The notes under the pieces: generated by a model
The model's database searches: none
Seen by the model: the letters and a program-made list of their open reading frames with translations, nothing else
Told to the model about the DNA's origin: nothing
Part shown: positions 1-10,784 of the stretch, in pieces
Position numbering within the stretch: the first letter of the stretch is position 1
Layout of the letters: every line of letters starts with the position of its first letter
Position numbers and translations under genes: made by a program
Origin: Neofusicoccum parvum
Taxonomy: Eukaryota > Ascomycota > Dothideomycetes > Botryosphaeriales > Botryosphaeriaceae
DNA length: 64,000 nt
Direction: 5' to 3'
Assembly (NCBI GenBank): GCA_020912385.1
Contig: CP087212.1
Coordinates: forward strand, 1,736,001 to 1,800,000

Positions 1-2
1 TC

Positions 3-398
3 AACGTGTGGGCGCTCCACAACGACCCGAAGAAGTGGGAGTCGCCCGAGCGGTTCATGCCCGAGCGCTACCACGACTACCCCGAGCTGGCGCCCTTCTA
101 CGCCGCGTCGCCCGACTTCGAGAAGCGCGACCACGTCGGCTACGGCGCCAGCCGCCGCATCTGCCCGGGCATCCACCTGGCCGAGCGCAACCTGTTCATC
201 GGGACCGCCAAGCTGCTGTGGGCCTTCCGCTTCTCGGCCGACCCGGAGAAGGAGGCCGGTGCGGCGACCGAGGGCCACGGCTTCATCCACTGCGTGGATG
301 CGTACCAGTGCAACGTCGAGCTGCGGGACGAGGCGAAAAGAGTGACGATTCTGAGGGAGCTGGAGGAGGCGCGCGCGGTCTTCGAGCTGTATGAGTGA
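3..398 (+). CDS. Cytochrome P450, C-terminal fragment (5' end outside window)
   Basis: The reading frame is already open at base 3 and stops at TGA 396-398, so only about 131 C-terminal residues are seen. The heme-binding loop is clear: GYGASRRICPG, with the thiolate-ligand Cys followed by PGIHLAERN, the start of the L helix. Upstream is the PERF-type stretch (WESPERFMPERY) found between the K' helix and the heme loop in class II microsomal P450s. The enzyme should be a heme-thiolate monooxygenase in the ER membrane that takes electrons from P450 reductase. The substrate cannot be told; the I-helix and ExxR motifs lie outside the window. GC-rich codons match the other genes here. The P450 assignment is firm, the subfamily is not. 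Confidence 0.93.
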   Translation, partial: NVWALHNDPKKWESPERFMPERYHDYPELAPFYAASPDFEKRDHVGYGASRRICPGIHLAERNLFIGTAKLLWAFRFSADPEKEAGAATEGHGFIHCVDAYQCNVELRDEAKRVTILRELEEARAVFELYE

Positions 399-1211
399 TT
401 GGGGGGGGATTCGGATAACGCTTGTAGCACGGGCTCGTTTTAGTTGCTCTCCAATCTGGGTCAAGCGTTTACTCATTCGTTTGGAAGTCCATTATCATAT
501 CTCTCTTCAACTTCTTCCGTCACAATCATACATTTCTGGCCAGGTGCGTCTTTACAGCCGTCCTGTACCGACAAGTGTGGCTCCAAAGAGGCCATAGAAG
601 ACAACCCAGCCCACAAGCCCTGATATGCTACTGACCACGGTCAAGCAAAACATAACGATTCCCGCGATAGCCGCAGCGAAGACAAAAATATTCAGAGGAA
701 CGCAAGTAGACTTCGTCCTACTACCGAGGCCCCATTTAATATGTGTGGGAGAGTCGACCACGAAGAAGAAATATGAATAATCTCGGGCACGCACACAGTA
801 ACTTACGAAGTAGACTAGAATCCGATTGTAGGTTTAGTCTCCGATATCTTACTTACACAGAAGAAGGCATTATATACACTCCATAGCATAAGAATAGTGA
901 GTAAGCTATACAACGCATCACTGCTTGGCAAGTACGCGCCTGAGAACTATAAGGGAATACTACTGGCATAATAGAGTGCATCTGGATTTTGAGGTTTGAA
1001 TTTTCCAAAATAAATTTGACTGTAGACAAACTAAAGGAGTGGCAGAACGCAATCACGCAAGACCTACACGAAAACCATTTGCAGACGCGAATGTTGAATC
1101 CGCCCATCAGACTCCAACAGGCAGTTGAATGCCATCCTCACCCATACTCAGGAATCCTTCTCTTCGTCGCTCCGCCATCACCTCACCCCCTTTGACTTCC
1201 TCATAATCAGT
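399..1211. other. AT-richer intergenic stretch with a probable transporter relic
   Basis: This 0.8 kb lies between the P450 stop and the GNAT gene 3' end. It is visibly richer in A and T than the flanking genes. The only coding-like signal is the MFS-like relic listed separately at 552-794 on the minus strand. The rest holds no frame with recognisable protein similarity; it presumably includes the P450 3' UTR and the end of the GNAT transcript. Confidence 0.5.
552..794 (-). pseudogene. Probable relic of an MFS (monocarboxylate-type) transporter
   Basis: A short minus-strand frame encodes two hydrophobic segments joined in the way seen in the C-terminal half of fungal MCT-like MFS transporters. 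A P-L-N-I/V start follows what should be a GRxxAD..G loop. Then come a helix (FVFAAAIAGIVMFCL) and a second helix beginning SGLVGWVVFYGLFG, which matches the family pattern GLIVFAxxYGFFSG. There is no credible start, the frame stops soon after the second helix, and no other transporter segments could be read on either side. I read it as a decayed fragment. It could also be a chance hydrophobic frame, because the match was made by eye. Confidence 0.42.
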
Positions 1212-2183
1212 CTATTCCCCCTTCACACCTGGCTCCCTCACCATGATATCCAGAGCAACATTCCCTTCTTCGGCACGCTGGAGGTAGATGCGTCTGCACT
1301 CCCTGAAACCCATGCGGCGATAGATGGGCACGTTCCGGACATTGCTGCTCTCGAGGTAGGTCGCAAGCCCCTGCTGGTCGACGAGGTCGGTCACATGCTC
1401 CATCAGCTTGCGGCAATAGCCCTTGCCACGAGCTGAGGGCTTGGTACCGATATAGACGAGGTACCAGGAAGTGGCGTCACGTTCGCCCATGATGCTGGCC
1501 TTGGTGTCGTGCAGCAGCGGCATGAACTCGGTGAAGAAGCGCTTGCGGCCCTCGGAAGAAAGGCGGTAGCGAAGACGCCACATGCCGCTGCGGAGAATGG
1601 TGAGAAGATCATCCATGTTGTTCCCCGGAGGCATCCTATAGCGAAAGAGAGAAGTGAGTTGAGATGTCACGCAGAGATACGACTTTGTTGTTGCCGAGGA
1701 GACATGGGGGAGCTTGATTGTAACTTACCACAAAGCAACACCGCCAAGATCGGAACCCACAGCAGTCACCATGCCCTTGAGGCAGTGAGCATAGACTATG
1801 TATTCGAATATAGCAACATGGAGATCCCACTTCTGTTCAGGACTCCAACTGGCCCGGTCAGGAGTGTCTATTAAGTATCGTGACACATCATCATCCTTGA
1901 AAGCTTCGGCAAGGGTAAGTGCGGCAGCCTTGTACTCAGAGACGCCAATGACGCGGACTTGGTCATGGCCAGCTGAGGCGACAGCAGGGGGGGCCGGAGC
2001 AGACGCGGCCGCAGGCTCTGGAGCAGACTCGATCGAGATGGTCTCAACAGTCTCAACAGTTCCCTTGGGCTGGTCGAATGGCTCGGCGTTGAGTTCATTG
2101 GCGGAGTCTTTGCGCGTGGCGCTCATGGCTGGTTTCGGCTCGACAAAATTGATGGCGCCGGCAGCAAGGGTTGTGGTCTCCAT
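1212..2183 (-). CDS. GNAT-family N-acetyltransferase
   Basis: Two exons: 2183-1729 and 1635-1212, with one 93-bp intron (GTAAGT donor, TATAG acceptor); 292 residues. The splice joins ...GGVAL to WMPPGNN, a junction typical of fungal GNAT proteins in which a short linker leads to the acetyl-CoA fold. The pantetheine/pyrophosphate-binding loop is at about residues 219-226 (SARGKGYC, a version of the R/QxxGxG/A motif A). Motif B follows as ...GLATYLESS..NVPIYRRMGF. The first 75 residues are low complexity, rich in Ala, Pro and Ser, and probably disordered. The family transfers acetyl from acetyl-CoA to an amine; neither small-molecule nor protein substrates can be told here. No signal peptide is seen, so it is likely cytosolic. 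Confidence 0.88.
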
Positions 2184-4809
2184 GATTGCGGTTTGCGATT
2201 GGTTCTTCTACTATAGTTGAGGTGGGTTCGGCCGGTGCGTTTGTGGATGGGGGTATTCTGATGGACAGCCAGCTTGAATAGCTTTGCAGTGTTTCAGTCA
2301 AGCTGTGGATTGGTTTGCTTGAGCAGACCTGTACATGCGATTAGCTCCACGATGAATAGACAAGACAGAGGGCGCTTGGTTCATCGTAGACAGCAACGAT
2401 GGACCCCGGCGCAGACAGTGGTCCCCAGCAGGAAGCATCCGAAGGACTGGACCGTGGCCAGGGCAACCAAGACATTGTGTTGAACCTCGCGGTGGAGGAC
2501 TGCTCTGATACCGCAGAGCAAGTTGTGCCGAGTACCTTTTGCAGACTGACGGGGTTATTCACGAATTTTCCGCTGGCCTGATACTGTCACCTGTATGATC
2601 ACACGAGAGCTGCGATCTCGAGACACTTTCGACTCGAGATGGAAACCGTAACGACGTGAAGGCTTGACGCAAATCAACCGACATCAATAATCGGCGGCGA
2701 AGATCAACGGCCACAAGCGGGCAGGAGGGAGGCAGGGTGCGCGGCGAGCGGAGGACGAGGACACAAGCAGCCGGACGCGGTACTCTGGGCCGGGTGGAGC
2801 AAAGCACTCGAGCCGCAAGCTACAACGGCAGGGCTGCGGACCTTGACGCGGCGTAGGGAGCCGAGCTGGTTGTCGTCACAAAACTATGGCGGTGCGGAGA
2901 CGGTGGTGAAGGCTTAGGCAGACTGCAGCGGGGAAGCTGTGCGTCGCTCTATGCGGCTCTGTCGAGGGCGGCGAGGGCGACGAGGAGCGGCCGGGATTGC
3001 TGGGCGGATGCTGATGCTGGCTAGTGGTGGGAGAGGGGGTAAGCCGGGCATGATATAGGGCTCCTCCGAGATGCGGACGCCGCAAGCGGCTGCTGCCGAT
3101 AAGGAGGAGCCACGGCGAGGGCAGGATGGCCGGCTGGCAGCTGACGTCGTCGCGGGCGGGAGTCCCTGCACGGGGCACGGCGGCGGACTGGACATGGCTG
3201 CAAGACAGTCGGAGATACAACGCCCACCAGAGCCGCACGGCGGTGATTGGGCGGCGGCGGCATCGTGTTTCCCACGATCGGCGGCGTGGGGAAAGCGCAA
3301 CGCCTGCTCGCATGCGGCTGCCCAAGTAGGCTGATAGCGCCTGGTCTGTGCTATCCCGCCCGCGGACGCCGCTGATAAGCGTGCGCCCAGCTCGCGGCGC
3401 ACCGCAACACCGCGCGTGTCTGTCCGCCCTTCCTCAGCTGCGGTGCGAGCAGCGAGAGCGGCCGCCGACGTAGATACGAGGCGCTCCTGGCGGCTCTCTG
3501 TGTGACCCGGCCTGCAGCTGCACCGCAGCACGTGCCCGGGCGCCCGCCCACCAGCCCCAGGGCGGAGCGCTGCCCCTCCGCCGCCGCGCCAACAGCCAGC
3601 TGCGTCGTCGGCAGGGAGCGGCAGCGGCCTGGAACCGGCGTGGCCAGCCAGCGTCGAGGCGGATCCCAGGCCTGCGCGTCTTGGCCCGTGGCAGCTCGTC
3701 CACTGACGTACCTGTTAGTAAAGCTCCGAGCCATTGGGCCTGCGCGCGCGACGTGGAACAACAGGAGAATCAAACGGAAACAGGCGGCCGCGGGCCAGGC
3801 CGAATCGGTACGGCACCATAGGACAGCCTTCCCCACGCCCGAGCCCGCACTGCGTCTGCAGATGCAGCTGCACATGTTGCCCGGGGCGGACTGATTCCGC
3901 TCTATCCGAACGGCTCGTGGCCACTCCCACATCCTGGCCTAGTCTGCCAAGGCTGGCCTGGAGTTGACTCAGTTCGTCCCCGCTCAGATTGACAGACTGC
4001 CTTACGTACCTGTCCTTCTGCTGCTTCGTCACGCGCTATACGCCGGCAGTGGTCTAGTCCGGGCTGACTAGCTGCCCGTAGCACTCTGAAACGCTTCCGA
4101 GATGGTTAGTTGCTGTTGAAATAGGCCGATGCCCCATTGGCCTGCATGCTTTAGCTGCTTCTTGGGACGAGAAAAGAGAGTTACACATAGCCCTCAACAG
4201 AACTATTCTCCGTACTTGGCTTGTCGCCAGATAAACTTGCAGCTCTTTCGCAACGCCTCCGTATATCTCACGCTGCAGTCTTAGTCTCGGACTAAAATGA
4301 GTTGCTCCATACCGTTGGTCCGCTCCGAAACTTTTGACGCCGGCTTGGACGTCTTCCCCGAAACTTTGCGGTATCAATTCCCATTCGTCCTCTCTTTCAA
4401 CCCCTACAGGAAACGTTCCTGCTGCGACTGATCATATGCCTTCGATCGTCCTTGAGCATCTGTCGTGGAATGGCCGACTGCTGGAGATAGTGCTATTCCG
4501 ACCCCGGGCGCAGTGCATGTCTCCGGTGGCGGCACGCAGAGAGAGGCCAGATGATCACTCGAGTCAGAAGTCAGTTGGTGTGGTGATCATAAAAGCCTAG
4601 CTCGAGAGGCCATCATTCGCTGCAAGCAAGAACGGGATTTCAGTCAAGCGTCAAGGAACTCTGTCTTCTGTCAACGTGTATGGAGATCCATCGCTTGCTA
4701 TGAAACCCTCTAGGAGGAGTCCTTTGCTTACAAGGCTCAAATCCGAACCCACCTCATGTGCCTACGAACTTCGACGGGAAATCATGGAGACTGTGCCGCA
4801 GCTTGCAGC
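2184..4809. other. 2.6 kb gene-poor region, GC-rich core
   Basis: This lies between the 5' end of the GNAT gene and the 3' end of the ribose-5-phosphate isomerase gene. From about 2.65 to 3.95 kb the sequence is very GC-rich. It gives long overlapping frames on both strands made of Arg, Ala, Gly and Pro, which is the pattern of composition and not of selection. None shows a domain, a family motif or a consistent exon structure. Between 4.0 and 4.8 kb the composition is ordinary and equally uninformative. It could be an extended promoter/5' UTR of the GNAT gene, a long non-coding transcript, or strongly decayed sequence. Confidence 0.5.
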
Positions 4810-5930
4810 CTATTTCGGGGCGTGTCTGACGAGCACACTGCCGTCTTGCATACCGAAGTAGACCGCGACAGGCTTCTGTCCACCCCAGCCTCCCTTCTTC
4901 TGTGCTGCGTCTCCATCTTCACCGCTGAAGATGCCGACTTCGAGGACGCCGGTGATGGCTTTGATCTTCTTGCTCAGCGCCGACACCTCCCAGACACCAT
5001 CCTTGCCATCGCCGGCCGTGCCTGCAGCGACATCTGATGCAGTGAGAAGCTTCTTGAACGGCGCATCAATAATGAAGAAATCCTGATCCGTCTTAACCGG
5101 ACCCGTCTTGGCGAGCGAGTGAGTGCGGACCAGGGGATCAATGGAGCCCAGCTGGCGCAGAGCGTGGGCGACGGTTTGCGCGGCGAGCGGGGCAACTTCA
5201 ATGGGAATGCTGGGCCACTGAGTAAGGAGGCGCGATTGGGCCTTGCGGTAGTCTGCAAGTTTGTGTTGTCACATGTCAGCTGCTGGGGAAGTCGAACGCA
5301 GCTACGTGCGAAGGCTCAAGGGCTTGAGTGTGTACCTGCGACGCAAATGAACTTCTTCGCGCGCTCGGCGACCAGCTTCTCCTGGAACAAGCAAGCGCCC
5401 CCGCCCTTGATGCAGTTGAGCTCGTCATCAACCTCATCTGCGCCATCGAAAGCCACATCCAGCACCTCGTTCGCGGGCAGCGAGTCGAACGCGATGGGCG
5501 TCAGGCCCGCCTCCACAATGACTTGTCGCGATTGATATCCCGTGGGCACGAATTGGATGGTGGGGTTGGTGCTCTTGGCCTTGATGGCCTCCACCACGTA
5601 GACAATGGTCGTGCCGGACCCGATGCCGACATAGCGCGCACTGGGGTCGAAGTGGTCCTCGACGGCCTTGATGGCCGCCTGCTTCTTCGTCTCTTCGACG
5701 CTGAGGACGGGAGACATGTCGTCGGAGCGGAGTCGCGCGGGTTGGTACGGGAGGAGCCGAGCGGAGAGCGTCTTCTGAGGGGTTTGAGGTCGGTATGCGA
5801 GGCCCACGCTGCGGGTGCTGGCCTGGGCTGTGAAGGTCCTGTGCAGGAGGGTCCGAGGGGCAAACTGAGTTGTAGGGCGCGTCGCAGACGTGAGTTGTGT
5901 TGGGAACAGGCGTGGGATTGCGCGGGGCAT
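4810..5930 (-). CDS. RKI1: Ribose-5-phosphate isomerase A with N-terminal extension
   Basis: Two exons, 5930-5336 and 5252-4810, with an 83-bp intron; 345 residues. The enzyme interconverts ribose-5-phosphate and ribulose-5-phosphate in the non-oxidative pentose phosphate pathway. Family signatures are VGIGSGTT (phosphate loop, near residue 99), AFDGADEVD with the acidic catalytic cluster, and KGGGACLFQEK. Near the C terminus VLEVGIFSG and AVYFGMQDGSV are typical. The catalytic domain begins around Met72 (base 5717). The preceding 71 residues contain ten Arg and one Lys and no acidic residue until Asp70, like a mitochondrial presequence. The first ATG has a poor context (T at -3) and Met72 a better one (G at -3), so two start sites are plausible. 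It is divergent from ULA1, sharing a 713-bp spacer. Confidence 0.94.
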
Positions 5931-6643
5931 ACACTCGTTGGGAAGCTAGACGCTTGGGAGGGCTTTTGACGAGGAACAGGCAAGGCAGGCTATATGTAGC
6001 TGTCGGCGTGGGCGTGAAGAGAGAAGGGCGAGTCTCGGCGATGCGACGGAGTTGACGTCGTTGGCGGCATGAAGCGTGAATTTCTTCCGTCGCGAGACCT
6101 ACGAACCCCACCACGCCGCTCTTCCGTCATCGGCTTCTGGGCTTTGCTCGCAGAAGGCCCGATGCGGGAATTCCAAGCGCTCGACCTTTGAGGCCCTTCA
6201 TCCCGCCGGAGCAGCTCTCGCCCATATTTTGCTGGACGGGAAGCTGCCCCGCTATTTTCCTGATGGGTATGCGGTATGCAGCGCGGTCGCCTCTCCGGGT
6301 GGGTTCTGGGCGCGCAATGTGCACGTGGTTCCAGAGTGCGATGCTATGCGGACAGATCTCGTGCACGGCAGCTCCGGCGCAAGTCAGAGGAAGCCCCAGA
6401 GGCACCGGACACGGCGGCGGGACCATGCCATTGCGGAGAGCGGTTCTGATCATGAGAGAGCCTGGCCCAGCACAGCTCGACAGTCGGGAGCTCCTGCCCC
6501 GGCCCGAAGGTCGGCGGGTCGGCGTTTGCCCCGCGCAACGCCGTAGATGACGCGCTAAACAGCTCCAGTGCTGACACCACCAAGCGCGACGCAGCAGCTC
6601 CGTCTCCGACGCCTTCTTTCTCCCAAGCTCTTTGACGCCCACC
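5931..6643. promoter_or_regulatory. Divergent promoter region RKI1 / ULA1
   Basis: A 713-bp spacer lies between two outward-facing start codons. It must contain both 5' UTRs and promoters. No TATA box at a convincing distance is seen, and no reading frame in it resembles a protein family. Confidence 0.5.
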
Positions 6644-8509
6644 ATGGCCGCCACCACGCCTCCGCCGCTCCAGGGCCCGACTTCCAAAGAGAAGAAGTAC
6701 GACAGGCAACTTCGGCTGTGGGCTGCCAGCGGCCAGCAAGCTCTGGAAGATGCTCACATCCTGCTCCTCAACTCTGGCCCCGGCGTCACGGGCATTGAGA
6801 CGCTGAAGAACCTGGTCCTTCCTGGTGAGACACGCCTGCAGCTCCAGCTGTGCGCAGAAGCTGACCGTGTCCAGGGATCGGGCAGTTCACCATCCAAGAC
6901 TCCGCCGTCGTCACCGAATCCGATCTGGGCGTGAACTTCTTCCTCGAGGAGGAGCATCTGGGCGGCTTCCGCGCTCAACACACCTGCGATTCTCTTAAGG
7001 AACTCAATCCCGATGTGCAGGGTCACTTCATCACCGAGGCATGTAACCATGCGCTACATGCTGTCGCCACTGCTGACCAGCTACAGCCCATTGAGTCTTT
7101 CATCAACAAGCCGTCCGCGCTCGATCCCTACACTCTGATCATCGTCGCCGCTCCCGTTCGACCATCCATACTTGAGCAGATCAGTCTCCATGCCTCCAAG
7201 ACCCAGACCCCGACCTTCTACCTCCACTGCGTAGGCTTTTATGCCCACTTCTCCATCCACCTTCCTCCCGCTTTTCCCATCGTCGATACCCACCCTCCCG
7301 CCGAGTCAACCACAGACCTTAGGTTACTAGCACCATGGCCTGAGTTGCTCGAGCTCGTTGCAGCGCAGACAAACAACTTGGAAGCTATGAACAACGAGGA
7401 CCACGGCCATGTCCCATATGTGCTGCTCCTGTTACATTATCTGGAGGAATGGAAGAAAAGCCATGATGGTAAAGTGCCGCAGAATTACAAGGAGAAGACT
7501 GAATTCCGGTCACTGGTTTCGAACGCCATTCGTACAAACATACCTGAGGGAGGGGAGGAGAACTTTGACGAGGCAGTCGCTGCGGTGCTCAAGAGCTTGA
7601 ACCCGCCTCAACCAAGCAGTGCTGTTCGGGAGGTCTTCGACGCTGGAGAGTGCCAAAACCTGACCGCCAGCTCTGCAAACTTCTGGCTTGTCGCCCACGC
7701 CATCTCCTTGTTTTACAAGAAATACGGCGTCCTCCCTCTTCCTGGTTCTGTGCCGGATATGAAGGCCAAGTCTGCTGATTATATCAAGCTGCAGAACGTC
7801 TACAAAGCCAAAGCACGTGCTGATCTCGCTGAGGTTACCGACACTGTGCGCGCTCTTGAAAAACAGCTTGTGCGTACTCCCGTCTCAGTGCCAAACCAAG
7901 AGATCGAGGCTTTCTGCAAGAATGCTAGCCATATCAAGCTTGTCCGAGGGCGTCCTTTCCACGTGGTCCAGGGAGGCGAAGGAACCATCACCTGGGGCGA
8001 TCGTGCAAAAAGCCTTGCCGGCTTCGGTGGTCTGCAGAATCTGGACTCCCTCTTCCTCCTGTACGTGGCCTTCCTGGCATGGGACAAATTCGTTGGCTCG
8101 CATGAGGTAGACGGTCTACTTGGCGCTCCTAGGGTCCCCGGCGTCAACGACGAGGAGATAGATGCAGACGTTGAGAAGGTGTATGGTATTGCCAAAACGA
8201 TTATGGATGGTCTGCTGCAGGAGGCAGGCACTTTTATTGAGGATGAGGCTGAGTACAACGAGCTGAAGGAGACGGCGCGCCAGTACGTCGCTGAGCTGTA
8301 AGTGTTGCACCCAATTCTCTCTGGATACGCTACTAAGGCATTGCCACAGAACTCGGGCTGGTGGTGTTGAACTGCACAACATCGCTGCTCTGGCTGGCGG
8401 AATGGTGTCACAAGAAGTCATCAAGGTGGTCACGAAGCAGTATATTCCGGTCGACAACACCTGCGTCTTTGATGGTGTGAGAAGCAAGAGCGGAGTCATC
8501 CGCGTATGA
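6644..8509 (+). CDS. ULA1: NEDD8-activating enzyme E1 regulatory subunit (APP-BP1/ULA1)
   Basis: Three exons: 6644-6824, 6875-8297, 8350-8509; 587 residues. The start ATG has a near-ideal context (ACCATGGCC). The N-terminal half-adenylation fold is obvious: [17 protein letters not shown], then a beta strand and [19 protein letters not shown], continuing over intron 1 into [10 protein letters not shown]. After it come the family's conserved [10 protein letters not shown] and [10 protein letters not shown]. The C terminus has [23 protein letters not shown] and ends [13 protein letters not shown], as in APP-BP1. It forms the heterodimeric E1 with a Uba3-type subunit and starts cullin neddylation; the catalytic Cys lies in Uba3, so its absence here is expected. 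Two ubiquitin-type enzymes, the OTU protease and Ulp1, lie in the same window, probably by chance. Confidence 0.95.
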
Positions 8510-9093
8510 TCACTTGGGGGCACAGGATTGTGACATGGCAGAGCGGCATGCGGAAGATTAGATCATAAAGAGCAGATGGCCTCAAGAATGGGCTTGCGCG
8601 AGCACGCAAGTATGTCCAAAATCAGAGTGGCAACTAAGCAAAAGTAGAAGGCAAGACCTTAAGACCAACGAGTAAATTAAGGAAAATTCCGCGACCTTCC
8701 TATCGCCGCCTACCCAAGCTTTCGAGACGGTTGATTGAAAACAGATCAAGGCAAACGAGGGGTTGAAGACTAATCATAGAGCTAAAGATATTTCCCGTAT
8801 TGTAATCATTAAATTAACGTTCCGCTAAATTCATTTTCTCGACTGTGACTAGAATCCCCATACTTATAGGGGATGGAGCAGACTGTGCTGCTGTAGGTCT
8901 CTGAAATTGATTTTGCTGAAGGTGTCTTCGCGACTCCGTGCTATCTCTGTTCGGCTGAAGATTTCACGAAAGCTTTGTGCGAACAAGCAAAGATCATCAA
9001 AGATACTTAGCAGCATATTTTTGATTAAGAGTTTTCCTAATATGTCCACACACGACATCTGACTTATGTACTCACGTACACTACACTTGCCTC
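8510..9093. other. Convergent intergenic region ULA1 / DAO
   Basis: This 0.58 kb holds the two 3' ends, which face each other. It is AT-rich, with runs such as the A/T-rich block around 8800-8840 that could serve polyadenylation. A 64-codon minus-strand frame at 8864-9058 has no recognisable features and is not called a gene. Confidence 0.5.
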
Positions 9094-10784
9094 CTACAGC
9101 TTCGCCTTCGCCTTCACAACCTCATCCACCAGCTTCACCGCAGCGTACGCAGAGCCGTAGCTAGCCTGGTAGCCGTAGCCGCCGTGGCCGTAGTTGTGCA
9201 CCGTCCAGACGCCCTCGATGCGCTCCTTCTCGACCCTCGGCCCGCCCTCGCGCATGGGCCGCAGTCCGACGCCGTGCCGGATGACGCTGAGCGCCTCTGG
9301 GCCCTTGCCGCCCGTCAGCTCCGGACGCAGCTCGACCGCCCGCTTCATGATGCGGTTGGCCAGGTTGGGGTCCGGCTGCGACTCCCAGCTGCCCTTTTGC
9401 AAGCAACCGCCCAGGATGGTGCCGCCGCCTATTGTGGGGGGGATCTGTCAGTTGGTGGAAATCGCAGGGTTGGTGTTTGATAAGGGGAAGGGGAGGAGCC
9501 CACCATCAGCGCGCTCCATGATATACACCGCCTCGTCCTCGCCGTCGTCGGTCCCGGACGTGCTGGTCATGACGCCCGGCGAGTTGCGCACCAGCACGAT
9601 CTGGCCGCGGCCCGGGTACATCTTGGTGTCGAGCACGCCGCCCAGCTTGAGCGCCGACAACCCGGTGCAGTTCACGACCACGTCGGCGCGCTGGCCGCTG
9701 TGGTGCAGCGCCGCCGCGTCCGCGACGTGCGAGACGATGCCCCGGCGGAACTGCGTGCCGTACTTGCGGCATTGGCCGATCAGCCAAGGGAGGTAGAGCG
9801 CCGTGTTGATGCAGACGGACGTGAAGGCAGTGGCGGAGTCGATGCCCGGACCGAGTTGGTCCTTGGACAGGACGCGGAACTAGGGGGTTTACGCGCGTTA
9901 GGCTGGCTTTCCCATCGCCTGGGCTTCAGGGGAGGGGGAGCGGAAGGGGGTTGCAAGGCGTGCAAGGGCAAGTTGGGATCGGGGTTTGGCCTAGGCAGCA
10001 GGGAGGGTGATTTACGTCAGGGACCACATCCTTCCACCACGGGTCTGTCTTCAGCAGCTCCGAGAACCAGTTTCCGACCGTGGACCCAACGTCCTTTGAG
10101 CGGTTGTGCAGGACGGTCGGTTGGAAGTGGATATGCGCCTCAGGCACGTTCGCCGCCAGCCGTTGCAGCTCTGGCCAGGTGTTTTTCTCGTATTCCGCGA
10201 GGTTGGAACCGGGCGCGCCGACCCTAAAGAGCGGTGGTTAGAGTGCTTGCATGAGGGCGGGCTGTTGACATTTATGCATCGCGAAGTCGAACAAGAGAGC
10301 TGCCGCCCGCGGAATGAAGACCGAGAAGCCAATCTGACCAGAACAGAGAAACGCAAGACGAGGCCCGTCCGGGCCGGGAAAGTGAAGCCAGCACAAACAG
10401 AAAGCGGGTGTATGCAGAGACAGATAAGATAATGACGTAGGCCGACTGCTGTTGAATCAAGCCGCCATTGGTTGCGGTGGGGTGGGGGGCAAGGGAAACA
10501 GAGGGGACTGCGAGGATCAGGCAACAGCGGCGTTGAGCGCGACTTACGGGAGGTAGTTTGCGCCGGCCCAGGGCGAAGCGTACTCGATGTCGTAGTCGCC
10601 GGGCATGTGCTTGGCGACGACGGTGACGCTGTACCTGTTGTTCGCGGACAACTGCAAGGCGGTGGTGAGACCCACAACGCCAGCGCTGCACGCACGACGA
10701 GGCTCAGCATCCGTCAACACGCTCTGCCGCCGCCTCCGCTCCGCTGTCAGCTTACCCCAGGACGACAATCCTCGTTTCCGCCAT
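9094..10784 (-). CDS. DAO1: D-amino-acid oxidase, peroxisomal
   Basis: Five exons: 10784-10756, 10685-10548, 10223-10016, 9879-9504, 9428-9094; 361 residues, the usual length. The FAD dinucleotide-binding motif is VVLGAGVVGLTTALQLS at residues 7-23 (GxGxxG), split by intron 1. Then come SPWAGANYLP and, over intron 2, GAPGSNLAEYEKNTWPEL, both diagnostic of D-amino-acid and D-aspartate oxidases. VVVNCTGLSALKLGG and GQIVLVRN follow. The C-terminal block HNYGHGGYGYQASYGSA is the classic DAO signature. The protein ends KAKL; -AKL is an accepted type 1 peroxisomal signal. It deaminates D-amino acids to keto acids with release of NH3 and H2O2. Intron 2 (324 bp) is much longer than the other three (70, 136, 75 bp). 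D-Asp specificity cannot be excluded. Confidence 0.94.
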
